From: Labrenzia sp. 011
GTDB lineage: Bacteria; Pseudomonadota; Alphaproteobacteria; Rhizobiales; Stappiaceae
Reading direction: 5' to 3'
Length of the DNA stretch: 64,000 nt
Assembly: GCF_003075075.1 (NCBI RefSeq)
Contig: NZ_QCYM01000010.1
Location: forward strand, 112,903-176,902
In this document: piece after piece, positions 11,391 through 20,394 of the stretch
Layout: each line of letters begins with the position of its first letter
How positions within the stretch are numbered: position 1 is the stretch's first letter
The notes under the pieces: generated by a model
The model's database searches: none
Told to the model about the DNA's origin: nothing
The model's input: only the letters and a program-made list of their open reading frames with translations
Made by a program: the position numbers and the translations under genes

Positions 11391-12017
11391 TCAGGCCCTG
11401 TCCGTTGCCAGTTTCACGCCGAGGCCGCACAGCAGCGAACCGCCCAGCCAACGGGTCAGATCCTGGTATCTGGCGTTCCCGGTCAGACGTCTTTTCACTT
11501 CCGAGGCGAACAGTACCGTCATGAGGTCGGCCGAGGTGAAGGAGAAATTGACGAACGTCCCCAGAAGCAGGAATTGCATCCAGATCGGCAGACCCGCGTC
11601 CGGGCTGACGAATTGCGGCAGGAAGGCGATGAAAAAAATCGCCACCTTCGGATTGAGGACTTCGACCAGAACGCTGTCGGCAAATGCCCTCCGGGCCGAC
11701 TTGCGCGGCAGTTCCGGCAACGGGCCTGCGGCAACCCGGGTGCGGATCATCTGGATTCCAAGGAAGACCAGATAGAGGCCGCCGGCCAGTTTCAGGGCGA
11801 AATATAGCGCCGGCACCACGGAGAAGATCGTCGACAGCCCGAAGGCGGCGGCAATCACATGGACATAGCAGCCGACATGAATGCCGGCGGCGGCCATGAA
11901 CCCCGCCCGCTTGCCGCGGGCAATTGTCTGGGCGGCGGTGTAGAGCAGCGCCGGGCCCGGCATATAGGCGAACAGCAATGTCGCGGCAAGAAAGGCGAGA
12001 AGTGTTTCGGTTGTCAT
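11391..12017 (-). CDS. LysE/RhtB family exporter
   Basis: A 208-aa inner-membrane protein with about six hydrophobic segments and the family N-terminal pattern LFAYMPGPALLYTAAQTIARGKRAG. LysE/RhtB proteins export amino acids or small metabolites; the substrate here is unknown. I chose ATG 12017 over an in-frame one at 12053, because the latter overlaps the XdhC N-domain gene and adds a non-conserved leader. Gaps of 3 bases downstream and 16 bases upstream place it inside the molybdenum-cofactor operon, an odd functional partner. Confidence 0.88.
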   Translation of the reverse strand: MTTETLLAFLAATLLFAYMPGPALLYTAAQTIARGKRAGFMAAAGIHVGCYVHVIAAAFGLSTIFSVVPALYFALKLAGGLYLVFLGIQMIRTRVAAGPLPELPRKSARRAFADSVLVEVLNPKVAIFFIAFLPQFVSPDAGLPIWMQFLLLGTFVNFSFTSADLMTVLFASEVKRRLTGNARYQDLTRWLGGSLLCGLGVKLATDRA

Positions 12018-12033
12018 GACTGGCGGTCCGGGA

Positions 12034-12375
12034 TCAGCTGACGGGTTCGACATAAACGCGGATGCGGCCGCCGCAGGAAAGACCGACCTGCCACGCGGTT
12101 TCGTCCGCCACGCCGAATTCCAGCGTCGTGGGCTTTCCGGTGTCTATCACGTCGAGCGCTTCGGAGACCACGGCACCTTCCACGCAGCCGCCGGAAACGG
12201 AGCCTTCGAAATTGCCGTCGGAATCAATCACCAGATGGGAGCCGACCGGGCGCGGCGCGGACCCCCAGGTCTCGATCACCGTTGCCAGCGCCACGGAGCG
12301 GCCCGCCCCGCGCCAGGCTTCCGCCGTCTTGAGTACATCTGCTAGGGGAGAGGTATCGGTGGCAGGCATGTTCAT
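12034..12375 (-). CDS. XdhC family protein, N-terminal domain only
   Basis: A 113-aa stand-alone XdhC/CoxI N-domain with both signature blocks, TWGSAPRPVGSHLVI and GSVSGGCVEGAVVSEAL. The start is ATG 12375, preceded closely by AAGGGA. It is the first gene of a four-gene minus-strand operon: XdhC-N, LysE-like, XdhC-C, MoeA/MocA fusion. Together with the C-domain gene it probably makes a two-chain XdhC that matures a molybdenum hydroxylase encoded elsewhere. Confidence 0.87.
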   Translation of the reverse strand: MNMPATDTSPLADVLKTAEAWRGAGRSVALATVIETWGSAPRPVGSHLVIDSDGNFEGSVSGGCVEGAVVSEALDVIDTGKPTTLEFGVADETAWQVGLSCGGRIRVYVEPVS

Positions 12376-12498
12376 TGTCCCTTCAACGTCGGCCCCCAAT
12401 ATAGACTTTTCCCGTTCCGATGAAATACCGGCAGGCAGTGAATGTGACCTGTCTTGCCGGGGCGTGTTGCGGAATCTGCTCCGGCAGTGAGCGCGCGC

Positions 12499-12529
12499 AA
12501 AAAAACGGCGCCTGCGATGCAGGCGCCGT
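12499..12529 (-). terminator. Intrinsic terminator of pckA
   Basis: A perfect 11-bp stem, ACGGCGCCTGC (12505-12515) with GCAGGCGCCGT (12519-12529), has a GAT loop and, on the minus strand, a run of T. It lies 30 bases after the pckA stop. Confidence 0.9.
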
Positions 12530-12558
12530 CCGGGTTGGCAGGGTTCGTTCCGGACCCC

Positions 12559-14169
12559 TTATTCGGCTGCGAGCCTCAGGGCCGGAGCGGCGTTCAGGAC
12601 CGCGCCGTCCACATGAGCCTCGAAGGCTTCGAAGTTGCTGACGAACATCTGTACCAGTTTCGCTGCCTGTGCGTCGTAGGCGTCCTTGTCGCTCCAGGTT
12701 TCCCGCGGGGTGAGGATCCTGTCCTCGACCCCTTCCACGGAGACCGGAACGTCGAAGCCGAAATTCGCGTCGGTGCGGAATTCCGCCTCCTTGAGGCTGC
12801 CGGACAGGGCCGCCTGCAGCAGGGTGCGGGTGGCCTTGATCGGCATGCGCTGTCCGGTGCCGTAGGCCCCGCCCGTCCAGCCGGTATTGACCAGCCAGCA
12901 GTCCACATTGTGACGGGCGATCAGGTCCTTCAGGAGGTTGCCGTATACGGACGGATGCCGTGGCAGGAACGGTGCGCCGAAGCAGGTGGAGAAGGTCGCC
13001 TGCGGTTCGGTGACGCCTTTTTCCGTGCCGGCCACCTTGGCCGTGTAACCGGACAGGAAGTGATACATGGCCTGCGCCGGAGTCAGGCGGGCGATCGGCG
13101 GCATCACGCCGAAGGCATCGGCCGTCAGCATGATGACGGTTTTCGGCATCGGTGCGCGGCCCGTGGGGCTGGCATTGGAAATGAAGTGGATCGGATAGGC
13201 GGCCCGGGTGTTTTCGGTCTTCGAACCATCGTCGAAATCGGGAACCCGGTTCTCGTCCAGCACCACATTTTCAAGCACCGTGCCGAAGCGCTGCGTCGTG
13301 GAGTAGATCTCCGGCTCGGCCTCGGCCGACAGTTTGATGGTCTTTGCGTAGCAGCCGCCTTCGAAATTGAAGACACCGCTTTCGCCCCATCCGTGTTCGT
13401 CATCGCCGATCAGGGTGCGGCCCGGATCGGCCGAAAGGGTCGTCTTTCCCGTGCCGGACAGGCCGAAGAAAATCGCCGTGTCGCCGTCGTCACCCACATT
13501 GGCGGAGCAATGCATGGGCATCACGCCCTTGGCCGGCAGCAGGTGGTTGAGCATGGTGAAAACGGATTTCTTCATTTCACCGGCATAGGAGCTGCCGCCG
13601 ATCAGGATGATCTTGCGGGTCAGGTCACAGGCAATGACCGTTTCTGTCCGGCAGCCGTGGCGGTCGGGGACGCCCTTGAAGCTGGGCAGGTCGATGATGG
13701 TCATTTCCGGAACGAATGCGGCCAGATCGGTGGTTTCAGGCCGCAGCAGCAGGTTGCGGATGAACAGCGAATGCCAGGCATATTCGGTATAGACCCGGAC
13801 GGGCAGCCGGTGGGTCGCGTCGGCACCGCCGTAAAGATCCTGCGCGAACAGCTCGCGGCCTTGCGCATGATCGAGAAAATCGGCCAGCAGCAGATCGAAC
13901 TGCTCCCGGGTCATCTGCCCGTTGTTGTCCCACCAGACCGTATCCCGGGTTTCGTCGTCGAGGACGATGAACTTGTCCTTCGGGGAGCGGCCGGTATGAA
14001 CACCGGTTTCGGCGACGAGGGCGCCTGCGGCCGTGATCTGGGCTTCGCCGCGGGAAATCGAATATTCGTAGAGCGCAGGCGCATGCTGATTCCAGTACAG
14101 CGCCTTCAGGCCCTTGAAGCCGAAGGTTTCGCAGCCAATGGAGGGGTTCCTGACACCAGTTTCTTGCAT
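12559..14169 (-). CDS. pckA: Phosphoenolpyruvate carboxykinase (ATP)
   Basis: Converts oxaloacetate plus ATP to phosphoenolpyruvate, the entry into gluconeogenesis during growth on organic acids. At 536 aa from ATG 14169 it matches the usual rhizobial length. The frame is open 22 codons further upstream, but the leader is not conserved-looking. The kinase motif is [19 protein letters not shown], followed by [20 protein letters not shown]. It is divergent from chvI across a 615-base region. In Agrobacterium, pckA transcription depends on ChvG/ChvI; the same may hold here but is not shown by the sequence. Confidence 0.97.
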   Translation of the reverse strand: MQETGVRNPSIGCETFGFKGLKALYWNQHAPALYEYSISRGEAQITAAGALVAETGVHTGRSPKDKFIVLDDETRDTVWWDNNGQMTREQFDLLLADFLDHAQGRELFAQDLYGGADATHRLPVRVYTEYAWHSLFIRNLLLRPETTDLAAFVPEMTIIDLPSFKGVPDRHGCRTETVIACDLTRKIILIGGSSYAGEMKKSVFTMLNHLLPAKGVMPMHCSANVGDDGDTAIFFGLSGTGKTTLSADPGRTLIGDDEHGWGESGVFNFEGGCYAKTIKLSAEAEPEIYSTTQRFGTVLENVVLDENRVPDFDDGSKTENTRAAYPIHFISNASPTGRAPMPKTVIMLTADAFGVMPPIARLTPAQAMYHFLSGYTAKVAGTEKGVTEPQATFSTCFGAPFLPRHPSVYGNLLKDLIARHNVDCWLVNTGWTGGAYGTGQRMPIKATRTLLQAALSGSLKEAEFRTDANFGFDVPVSVEGVEDRILTPRETWSDKDAYDAQAAKLVQMFVSNFEAFEAHVDGAVLNAAPALRLAAE

Positions 14170-14784
14170 TGTTCCCGCAGTCCTCGTGATTTGGGCATGT
14201 CGCCACCGGAAAAAGGCAAGAAATGCGAAAGTCAATTCGCGCCAGATCCGGCTGTAGGGGTTGCGACCCTAGTGGAACGGCCTGGGGGCAGCAAGACATA
14301 CGAAGGTGCTACGTCGTTGTTTAATCGATTGAAATATCACCTCAAGTGCCGGTTGTTTAATTCGGATGGCGAACTAAATATCGAAACCTTCAAAATGTTC
14401 GGTTCCACGCAGGAATTCGAAAGAGAGTGCGTCCGGAGCGCAAGGCGGCCATGGCCCCCGGCATGTCTCCGGTCACCGGGACCCCGGATCCTGCACGGGC
14501 CGGCAGCCTGTCGAAGGCGGCGTTTTTGATCCGTGCGCACAGAAACGCTCTGCGGTGAATTGCCGGGCAGGCGGGGTCCCCGACCGCTTTCGGTTTTCCA
14601 CCGGTCACTTGAATTTCCCGCCAACGATCCCCACCATGCAGGCAGTGGAATCGCCATTCCCGAACCGGAGCGCCGGAAATGGCGGTATGCCTTAATTTAT
14701 GCGCATTTAGCAGGCCAAAGGCTCTATGTTACAGTGAAGCCGATGCGTGCCATCGGTGCGTTGCCGGAAATGGAAAAATAAAGC
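14170..14784. promoter_or_regulatory. Divergent pckA-chvI control region
   Basis: A 615-base non-coding region between two divergent genes. The pckA side (about 14230-14420) is AT-richer and holds a near-palindrome TTTAATCGATTGAA (14320-14333) of LacI-operator type. The chvI side has an AT-rich patch around 14690-14735. The frames here lack codon signal and ribosome-binding sites and are not counted as genes. Confidence 0.55.
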
Positions 14785-15483
14785 ATGCCGACAATTGCCC
14801 TGGTCGATGACGACCGCAACATCCTGACTTCGGTCTCTATCGCTTTGGAAGCGGAAGGATATCGCGTCCAGACCTATACGGACGGCACCTCGGCCCTCGA
14901 CGGGCTGCAGAGCGATCCTCCGGAACTTGCGATTTTCGATATCAAGATGCCGCGTATGGACGGCATGGAACTGCTGCGCCGCCTGCGTCAGAACTCGGAT
15001 CTGCCGGTGATCTTCCTGACTTCGAAAGATGACGAGATCGACGAACTTTTCGGCCTCAAGATGGGCGCCGACGATTTCATCCGCAAGCCTTTCTCCCAGC
15101 GGCTTCTGGTCGAGCGGGTCCGGGCGGTCCTGCGCCGGGCGCAGCCCCGGGACGCCTCGGCGCCGCGCGACGATGCGGACAAGCTTCTGGAGCGCGGCCA
15201 GCTGGTAATGGATCAGGAACGCCACACCTGCACCTGGAACAACAAGCCGGTGACGCTGACCGTGACCGAGTTCCTGATTCTCTCCGCCCTCGCGCAGCGT
15301 CCGGGGGTCGTGAAGAGCCGGAACGCCCTGATGGATGCGGCCTATGACGACCAGGTCTATGTGGACGACCGGACCATCGACAGCCACATCAAGCGCCTGC
15401 GCAAGAAGTTCAAGGTTGTTGACGACGACTTCGACATGATCGAAACCCTCTATGGTGTGGGCTACCGCTTCCGGGAAGCCTGA
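14785..15483 (+). CDS. chvI: ChvI response regulator (OmpR family)
   Basis: A 232-aa two-component regulator. The receiver domain (1-120) has the acidic pair DDD at 8-10, phospho-acceptor Asp52 in [10 protein letters not shown], and the [12 protein letters not shown] loop. The OmpR-type winged helix (about 135-232) ends in YGVGYRFRE. With ChvG it forms the acid- and envelope-responsive system called ChvGI, ExoS-ChvI or BvrSR in other Hyphomicrobiales. It is transcribed toward chvG, 100 bases away. Position next to pckA and hprK is the conserved order. Confidence 0.95.
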   Translation: MPTIALVDDDRNILTSVSIALEAEGYRVQTYTDGTSALDGLQSDPPELAIFDIKMPRMDGMELLRRLRQNSDLPVIFLTSKDDEIDELFGLKMGADDFIRKPFSQRLLVERVRAVLRRAQPRDASAPRDDADKLLERGQLVMDQERHTCTWNNKPVTLTVTEFLILSALAQRPGVVKSRNALMDAAYDDQVYVDDRTIDSHIKRLRKKFKVVDDDFDMIETLYGVGYRFREA

Positions 15484-15583
15484 AACGACAATAGTAGGGT
15501 GCATTCCGATCGGACTGAGGCATTTGATGAGGGGAAACCGGCCCACCGGCACAGTGGCGCCGCTTGCCCTCGTGGTGGGGTAG

Positions 15584-17401
15584 ATGGCGGTTGAAAGCGA
15601 GAGCGCCGAGGCAGTTGCCGCCTCCGAATCCGCGAACGGTTCGGAACGCTCCCGCTTGCGCCGCCTCGGCAACAAGCGCATCCGCCGCCGGCTTCTGAAC
15701 CAGTTCGGACGGATCTTCGGCACCTATGTCCTGTCCTCCCTGACCCGGCGGATCATTGCCATCAACCTCGTGGGCCTGCTCGCCCTGGTGATCGGCATCC
15801 TTTACCTGAACCAGTTCCGCGCCGGCCTGATCGATGCCCGGGTGCAGAGCCTTCTGACCCAGGGCGAGATCATCGCCGGAGCGATTGCCGCATCCGCGAC
15901 GGTGGACACCGGAACGATCACGGTCGACCCGGAGCGCCTGCTCCAGCTGCAGGCGGGCGAAAGCATCACTCCCACGGGCGATGATCTGGACAGCCTCGAT
16001 TTCCCCATCAATCCGGAACGGGTCGGTCCGGTTCTGCGGCGGCTGATCTCGCCGACCAAGACGCGCGCGCGGATCTACGATCCCGAGGGCATATTGATCC
16101 TCGATTCCCGGCACCTTTATTCCAGTGCCCAGATCCTGCGGTTCGATCTGCCGCCGCCCAATGCGGTGGAGGAGGATTTCTGGGATGCGATCTGGCAATG
16201 GACCAAACGCTGGCTGCGGCAGGGCGACCTGCCGCTTTATCAGGAAGCAGGCGGCGGCGACGGCCGGGTCTACCCGGAAGTCGAGGCGGCGCTCGCCGGA
16301 TCGCCGGCCAGCGTCACCAGGATCTCGCCGCGCGGCGAACTGATCGTGTCGGTCGCCGTGCCGATCCAGAGGTTCCGGGCGGTGCTCGGCTCCCTGCTTC
16401 TGTCGACCCAGGGTGGTGATATCGACGCCATCGTGCGCGCCGAACGCATCGCGATCATCCGGGTGTTCCTGTTTGCCGCCACGGTGACCATCCTCCTGTC
16501 GATCCTGCTTGCCGGCACCATCGCCGGCCCCGTCCGGCGTCTTGCCGCCGCCGCAGACCGGGTCCGGCGCGGGTCGACCTCGCGCGAGGAAATTCCGGAT
16601 TTCTCCGACCGACAGGACGAGATCGGGCACCTGGCCAGGTCCTTCCGCGAGATGACCCACGCGCTTTACAACAAGATCGACGCGATCGAACGGTTCGCGG
16701 CGGATGTCGCCCATGAGCTGAAAAATCCGCTGACCTCCCTGCGCAGCGCGGTGGAAACCCTGCCGCTGGCGAAGTCGCAGGAGTCGAAGGACCGGCTGAT
16801 GGAGGTTATCCAGCACGATGTCCGCCGCCTCGACCGGTTGATCAGCGACATTTCCGATGCCTCGCGTCTCGATGCGGAACTGGCGCGCATCCAGGCCGAA
16901 CCCCTCGATCTGGCCGAGTTCCTGCGCAACATGGTGGCCGCCGCCAACCAGAGGTCGGGAACCGAGGAAGCCAATATCAAGCTGACCGTGGCCGATGCCC
17001 CCGGACCCAGACCCTATCTGGTGCAGGGACACGATATCCGTCTCGGTCAGGTGATCAGCAATCTGTTCGACAACGCCCGCTCCTTCTCGTCGCCCGACGG
17101 AACCGTCCGGGTGGATCTTTCCCGCGAGGGCCGGCAGATCAAGATCACCGTCGATGATGACGGTCCCGGTATCCGCGCGGAAAACACGGAGCGCATCTTC
17201 GAGCGGTTCTATACCGACCGGCCCGACGGCGAGGGCTTCGGCAACAATTCCGGTCTCGGCCTGTCGATCTCCAGGCAGATCATCGAGGCGCACGGCGGAA
17301 CGATTACCGCCACCAACCGTCTCGAACCCGATGACGGCAACGAACGCAAGATCGCCGGTGCCAGGTTCACCATTCACCTGCCGGCCGGAAGCGGAAAGTG
17401 A
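15584..17401 (+). CDS. chvG: ChvG sensor histidine kinase
   Basis: A 605-aa inner-membrane sensor kinase. A basic cytosolic N-tail (about 1-50) precedes TM1 (about 57-75). A periplasmic sensor domain runs to about residue 290, where TM2 (about 288-312) begins, followed by a HAMP segment. The dimerisation H-box reads FAADVAHELKNPLTSLRSA with phospho-acceptor His377. The ATPase domain has the N-box NLFDNARSFSS, G1 DDDGPGI and G2 NNSGLGLSIS. It overlaps hprK by four bases (GTGA), so a kinase for the PTS protein HPr is translationally coupled to an envelope sensor. The repressor ExoR that controls this system in Sinorhizobium is not in the window. Confidence 0.94.
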   Translation: MAVESESAEAVAASESANGSERSRLRRLGNKRIRRRLLNQFGRIFGTYVLSSLTRRIIAINLVGLLALVIGILYLNQFRAGLIDARVQSLLTQGEIIAGAIAASATVDTGTITVDPERLLQLQAGESITPTGDDLDSLDFPINPERVGPVLRRLISPTKTRARIYDPEGILILDSRHLYSSAQILRFDLPPPNAVEEDFWDAIWQWTKRWLRQGDLPLYQEAGGGDGRVYPEVEAALAGSPASVTRISPRGELIVSVAVPIQRFRAVLGSLLLSTQGGDIDAIVRAERIAIIRVFLFAATVTILLSILLAGTIAGPVRRLAAAADRVRRGSTSREEIPDFSDRQDEIGHLARSFREMTHALYNKIDAIERFAADVAHELKNPLTSLRSAVETLPLAKSQESKDRLMEVIQHDVRRLDRLISDISDASRLDAELARIQAEPLDLAEFLRNMVAAANQRSGTEEANIKLTVADAPGPRPYLVQGHDIRLGQVISNLFDNARSFSSPDGTVRVDLSREGRQIKITVDDDGPGIRAENTERIFERFYTDRPDGEGFGNNSGLGLSISRQIIEAHGGTITATNRLEPDDGNERKIAGARFTIHLPAGSGK

Positions 17402-17865
17402 CCGGACAGAGCATCCATGCGAACTGCGTGATTGTCGGGACCTGCGGCGTGCTGATCCGCGGGGAGGCGGGCAGCGGCAAATCCCTGCTGTCGGAAACCC
17501 TGATCGAAGCGGCGCGGGCAAGAGGTCACTTCGCGGCCCTTGTGGCCGATGACCGGGTTCTGCTGGAGGCGGACGACGGCCGGCTTCTGGCGCGGGCTCC
17601 CGAAACCATCCAGGGGCGGATCGAGGTTCGGGGATTTGCCCTGGAAGACATCACGTATGAACCGGTGGCCCGCATTCGTCTGGTCATCGATCTGAAGCCG
17701 CTGGAGACCCTGGAGCGCCTGCCCGACATGGCGATTGACCAGGACTGGCTCGCGGGGATCTTCCTGCCGGCGATCGCCTGCCCGTCACATCGCCCTGCCA
17801 TCGCTCTGCGTCAGCTTCGCTGGGCCATGCGCAGGCTTCTTTCCGGCGGCCCGGACTATATTTAG
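17398..17865 (+). CDS. hprK: HPr kinase/phosphorylase, short alphaproteobacterial form
   Basis: A 155-aa protein containing only the catalytic domain of HprK (about 310 aa in Firmicutes). The P-loop is GEAGSGKS (22-29), followed by VADDRVLLE and the signature-like QGRIEVRGFALEDI. It phosphorylates HPr on serine in response to metabolic state. The GTG start at 17398 overlaps the end of chvG. EIIA and HPr genes follow on the same strand. Confidence 0.92.
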   Translation: MTGQSIHANCVIVGTCGVLIRGEAGSGKSLLSETLIEAARARGHFAALVADDRVLLEADDGRLLARAPETIQGRIEVRGFALEDITYEPVARIRLVIDLKPLETLERLPDMAIDQDWLAGIFLPAIACPSHRPAIALRQLRWAMRRLLSGGPDYI

Positions 17866-17983
17866 AGGCGCTCGGGACTTTTTTGCTTGCAACTGGCGAT
17901 ACGGTTGAAGAGAGTGCTCCTGACTGTTGAACGCCCGGCTCCGTGAAGAGCCAACCGCACCCCGTGATCAGGCCGAAAGACGT

Positions 17984-18388
17984 ATGATTGGACTAGTACT
18001 TGTTACCCACGGACGCCTCGCCGAAGAATTCAAGGCGGCGCTGGAGCATGTTGTGGGTCCGCAAGAGCAGGTCGAAACCATTTCCATCGGACCCGATGAT
18101 GACATGGAACAGCGTCGGCAGGATATTCTGGTGGCCGTCGAGGCGGCCAATACTGGCAAGGGCGTGGTGCTGCTGACCGACATGTTCGGTGGCACGCCGT
18201 CCAATCTTGCGATTTCCGTGATGGACGGCAAATCCGTGGAAGTGGTGGCCGGTGTCAATCTGCCCATGTTGATCAAGCTCGCCAGCGTGCGCGCCGACCG
18301 CGAACTGGCGGATGCGGTGGATGAGGCCCGTCAGGCCGGGCAGAAGTATATTTCTGTCGCAAGTCAGGTGCTGTCGGGGCAAAACTGA
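17984..18388 (+). CDS. PTS EIIA component, mannose family
   Basis: A 134-aa EIIA-Man-type protein (MIGLVLVTHGRLAEEFKAAL) with the predicted phospho-His at residue 9. The frame is open upstream to 17927, but the family starts at this ATG. No sugar permease (EIIB/C/D) is present, so this is a regulatory phosphorelay and not a transporter, as is usual in Hyphomicrobiales. It is followed by the HPr gene after eight bases. Confidence 0.92.
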   Translation: MIGLVLVTHGRLAEEFKAALEHVVGPQEQVETISIGPDDDMEQRRQDILVAVEAANTGKGVVLLTDMFGGTPSNLAISVMDGKSVEVVAGVNLPMLIKLASVRADRELADAVDEARQAGQKYISVASQVLSGQN

Positions 18389-18396
18389 TCATCAAC

Positions 18397-18681
18397 ATGA
18401 CAACTGCAAATCTGCTGGAAAGAGATCTGACGATTGTCAACCGGCGCGGGCTTCACGCCCGGGCCTCCGCCAGACTTGTAAAACTCGTCGAGACTTTCGA
18501 TGCCGAGGTTCATGTCTCCAAGGATGGTCAGACGGTTGGCGGAACATCGATCATGGGTCTGATGATGCTTGCCGCCAGTCCGGGCTGCTGCATCCGGGTC
18601 TGCGTGGGCGGAACGGACGCCGAAGCGGCGATGAGTGCGATTTCAGAATTGGTTGAAAGCGGATTCGGCGAGACGGACTGA
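18397..18681 (+). CDS. PTS phosphocarrier HPr
   Basis: A 94-aa HPr. The catalytic His20 lies in RRGLHARASARL and the regulatory Ser51 in GGTSIMGLMMLAA, so it can be modified both by enzyme I (at His) and by the neighbouring HprK (at Ser). It ends the chvI-chvG-hprK-EIIA-HPr run. Enzyme I (PtsP) is not in the window. Inferred role: linking nitrogen or carbon state to ChvGI output, as proposed for related genera. Confidence 0.94.
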   Translation: MTTANLLERDLTIVNRRGLHARASARLVKLVETFDAEVHVSKDGQTVGGTSIMGLMMLAASPGCCIRVCVGGTDAEAAMSAISELVESGFGETD

Positions 18682-18755
18682 GCTCGGCGGCGGTGACCGA
18701 TGCGCCCCGGGGCCTCCCGGTGTTCAACACGGTTGCATGAATTTCAGGAGCGAGC

Positions 18756-20045
18756 ATGGCGAACGGTTCGGCCGGGACGACCCGGAAGGTTCTTGCCCAT
18801 ATCCACGAGGTCCTCGGTGTGGATTTCGCCTTTGAACTGGCGGACGGCACGCTGATCCCCCCGGGCGCTGCGCCCGGCGGCCTGCGCCTCTTCGTGTCCG
18901 ACGCCGCCTTGCCGCGGCTCCTGCGCGCGCCCGGCCTGAAGACCGTCATTGATCTTTACGCCGCCGGTGACATCGATCCGCGCGGCGGCACCATCTTCGA
19001 TTTCGCCGACCGGCGCCCCGCGGTGAAGGGCCGGGCGCTTTTGCGGAAGCTCGACAAACGCCTGCTGCTCGGTGCGGCCTGGAAGCTTTTCTTCGCGTCG
19101 CGCGGCACGAAAGCGGCCGCTGGCAATGCGGACAGCAAGACCTCCGCTGCGGGGGCCGGCAGCGGCAAGGCGGATATCGCCTTTCACTATGACGTTTCCA
19201 ACAGTTTCTACCGGCTCTTTCTCGATCCGGAGATGCTTTACACCTGCGCCTATTTCCGCGACTGGGAAAACGATCTGGCGACGGCGCAGCGCGACAAGCT
19301 GGAGATGATCTGCCGCAAACTCAGGCTGAAACCCGGCGACCGGCTCCTGGATATCGGTTGCGGCTGGGGCGGTCTTATCTGTTATGCGGCGGAACACTAC
19401 GGTGTGACGGCGCTCGGCGTGACGCTTGCGGAGGAACAGGCAAAACTGGCCCGCGAGCGGATCCGGGAGCGGGGTCTGGAAGACAGGGTGCGCGTGGAGC
19501 TGAAGGACTACCGGGAACTGGACGGCCAGTTCGACAAGATTTCCTCGATCGGCATGTTCGAACATGTCGGCCTCGACAATCACGACGGCTATTTCCGCGA
19601 TGTCCGACGCCTCCTGAAGCCGCGCGGGCTCTATCTGCATCATGCGATCACCCGGCGCGGCAAGAAGGACTTCTCGAAATTCCGCCGCAAGAGACCGGAG
19701 TACCGGACCCTGGTGCGCTACATCTTTCCCGGCGGGGAGGTGGACCACATCGGCTGGACGCTGACCAATCTCGAGGCGCATGGCTTCGAGGTGCATGATA
19801 CCGAGGCCTGGCGGGAGCATTACGCCCGCACCACCCGTCTGTGGGCGGAAAACCTCATGGCGGCGAAAGAGGCTGCCATCGCCGAAGTCGGCGAGCGCAA
19901 GTACCGTCTCTGGCTTGCCTATCTGTGCGGCGTGTCGCTCGGGTTTCGGCGCGGCACGATCGGCATCTTCCAGACGGTCGCCTCCCGGCGCACCAAGGGG
20001 CCGTCCGGCCTGCCGCCCACGCGGGAAGATCTGTACCGGCCGTGA
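18756..20045 (+). CDS. Cyclopropane-fatty-acyl-phospholipid synthase family methyltransferase
   Basis: A 429-aa SAM-dependent methyltransferase of the CFA synthase (SAM-COMT) family. An N-terminal lipid-binding region is followed by the methyltransferase fold: HYDVSNSFYRLFLD (~149-162), the SAM motif DIGCGWGGL (~200), then MFEHVGLDNHDGYF and a C-terminal WRxHYxxT block. These enzymes methylenate cis double bonds of membrane phospholipids, often in stationary phase or acid. ATG 18756 has CAGGAG just upstream. A ~350-base gap separates it from ahcY, which regenerates the SAM-methylation by-product SAH; the link may be coincidental. Confidence 0.93.
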   Translation: MANGSAGTTRKVLAHIHEVLGVDFAFELADGTLIPPGAAPGGLRLFVSDAALPRLLRAPGLKTVIDLYAAGDIDPRGGTIFDFADRRPAVKGRALLRKLDKRLLLGAAWKLFFASRGTKAAAGNADSKTSAAGAGSGKADIAFHYDVSNSFYRLFLDPEMLYTCAYFRDWENDLATAQRDKLEMICRKLRLKPGDRLLDIGCGWGGLICYAAEHYGVTALGVTLAEEQAKLARERIRERGLEDRVRVELKDYRELDGQFDKISSIGMFEHVGLDNHDGYFRDVRRLLKPRGLYLHHAITRRGKKDFSKFRRKRPEYRTLVRYIFPGGEVDHIGWTLTNLEAHGFEVHDTEAWREHYARTTRLWAENLMAAKEAAIAEVGERKYRLWLAYLCGVSLGFRRGTIGIFQTVASRRTKGPSGLPPTREDLYRP

Positions 20046-20394
20046 CAGCGCCGGTCTTGTGAAACGAACCCGCCTCCCATCGCGAAACAGGCTAATTCCT
20101 CTGTTGAGATGCGGCGGGGCCTGACGGTAGCGCCACGTGGCTGCGCCGCTCTTCACGGGGGCTGGGCAAAGACGTCCGGATTCGCGGCCTCAAGCAGATA
20201 TAAAGAATTCTTTATATCTTTATTGCGATATGTGGCGGCGGGCGTTATAACCCCTGCCAATGGTTTCCGGACGATGCCGGAGACCGGCAGACAGCGACCG
20301 GCTTGCCTCCATCGGCTTTCTTTCCGTCAGGAGGAGCGGTTGTCTTCAAAAGGCCAGGCACTTGGAGCCGGCTGCAAAAAAGCAGGACACTTTC
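20046..20394. promoter_or_regulatory. ahcY upstream region
   Basis: 349 bases without a gene. The first half is GC-rich. An AT-rich palindrome at 20196-20219 and the flanking TTTATTGCGATATG stretch mark the probable ahcY promoter, leaving a leader of roughly 160 bases. No SAH or SAM riboswitch was recognised by eye. Confidence 0.5.
20196..20219. promoter_or_regulatory. Perfect 24-bp palindrome, putative SahR-type operator of ahcY
   Basis: The half-site AGATATAAAGAA (20196-20207) is followed by its exact reverse complement (20208-20219). It resembles the ATAAAGA-N2-TCTTTAT-like sites I remember for SahR, an ArsR-family repressor of SAH and methionine genes in Proteobacteria; that memory was not checked. 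It lies 175 bases upstream of the ahcY start. No ArsR gene is in the window. Confidence 0.65.

Noticed and set aside
14337..14657. 106-codon minus-strand frame in the pckA-chvI gap
   Set aside because: No ribosome-binding site, Arg-rich random-looking composition and no hydrophobic or domain pattern.
20046..20394. SAH/SAM riboswitch upstream of ahcY
   Set aside because: I could not find the conserved core or pseudoknot by eye; the perfect DNA palindrome is a simpler explanation. An Rfam covariance-model scan would decide.
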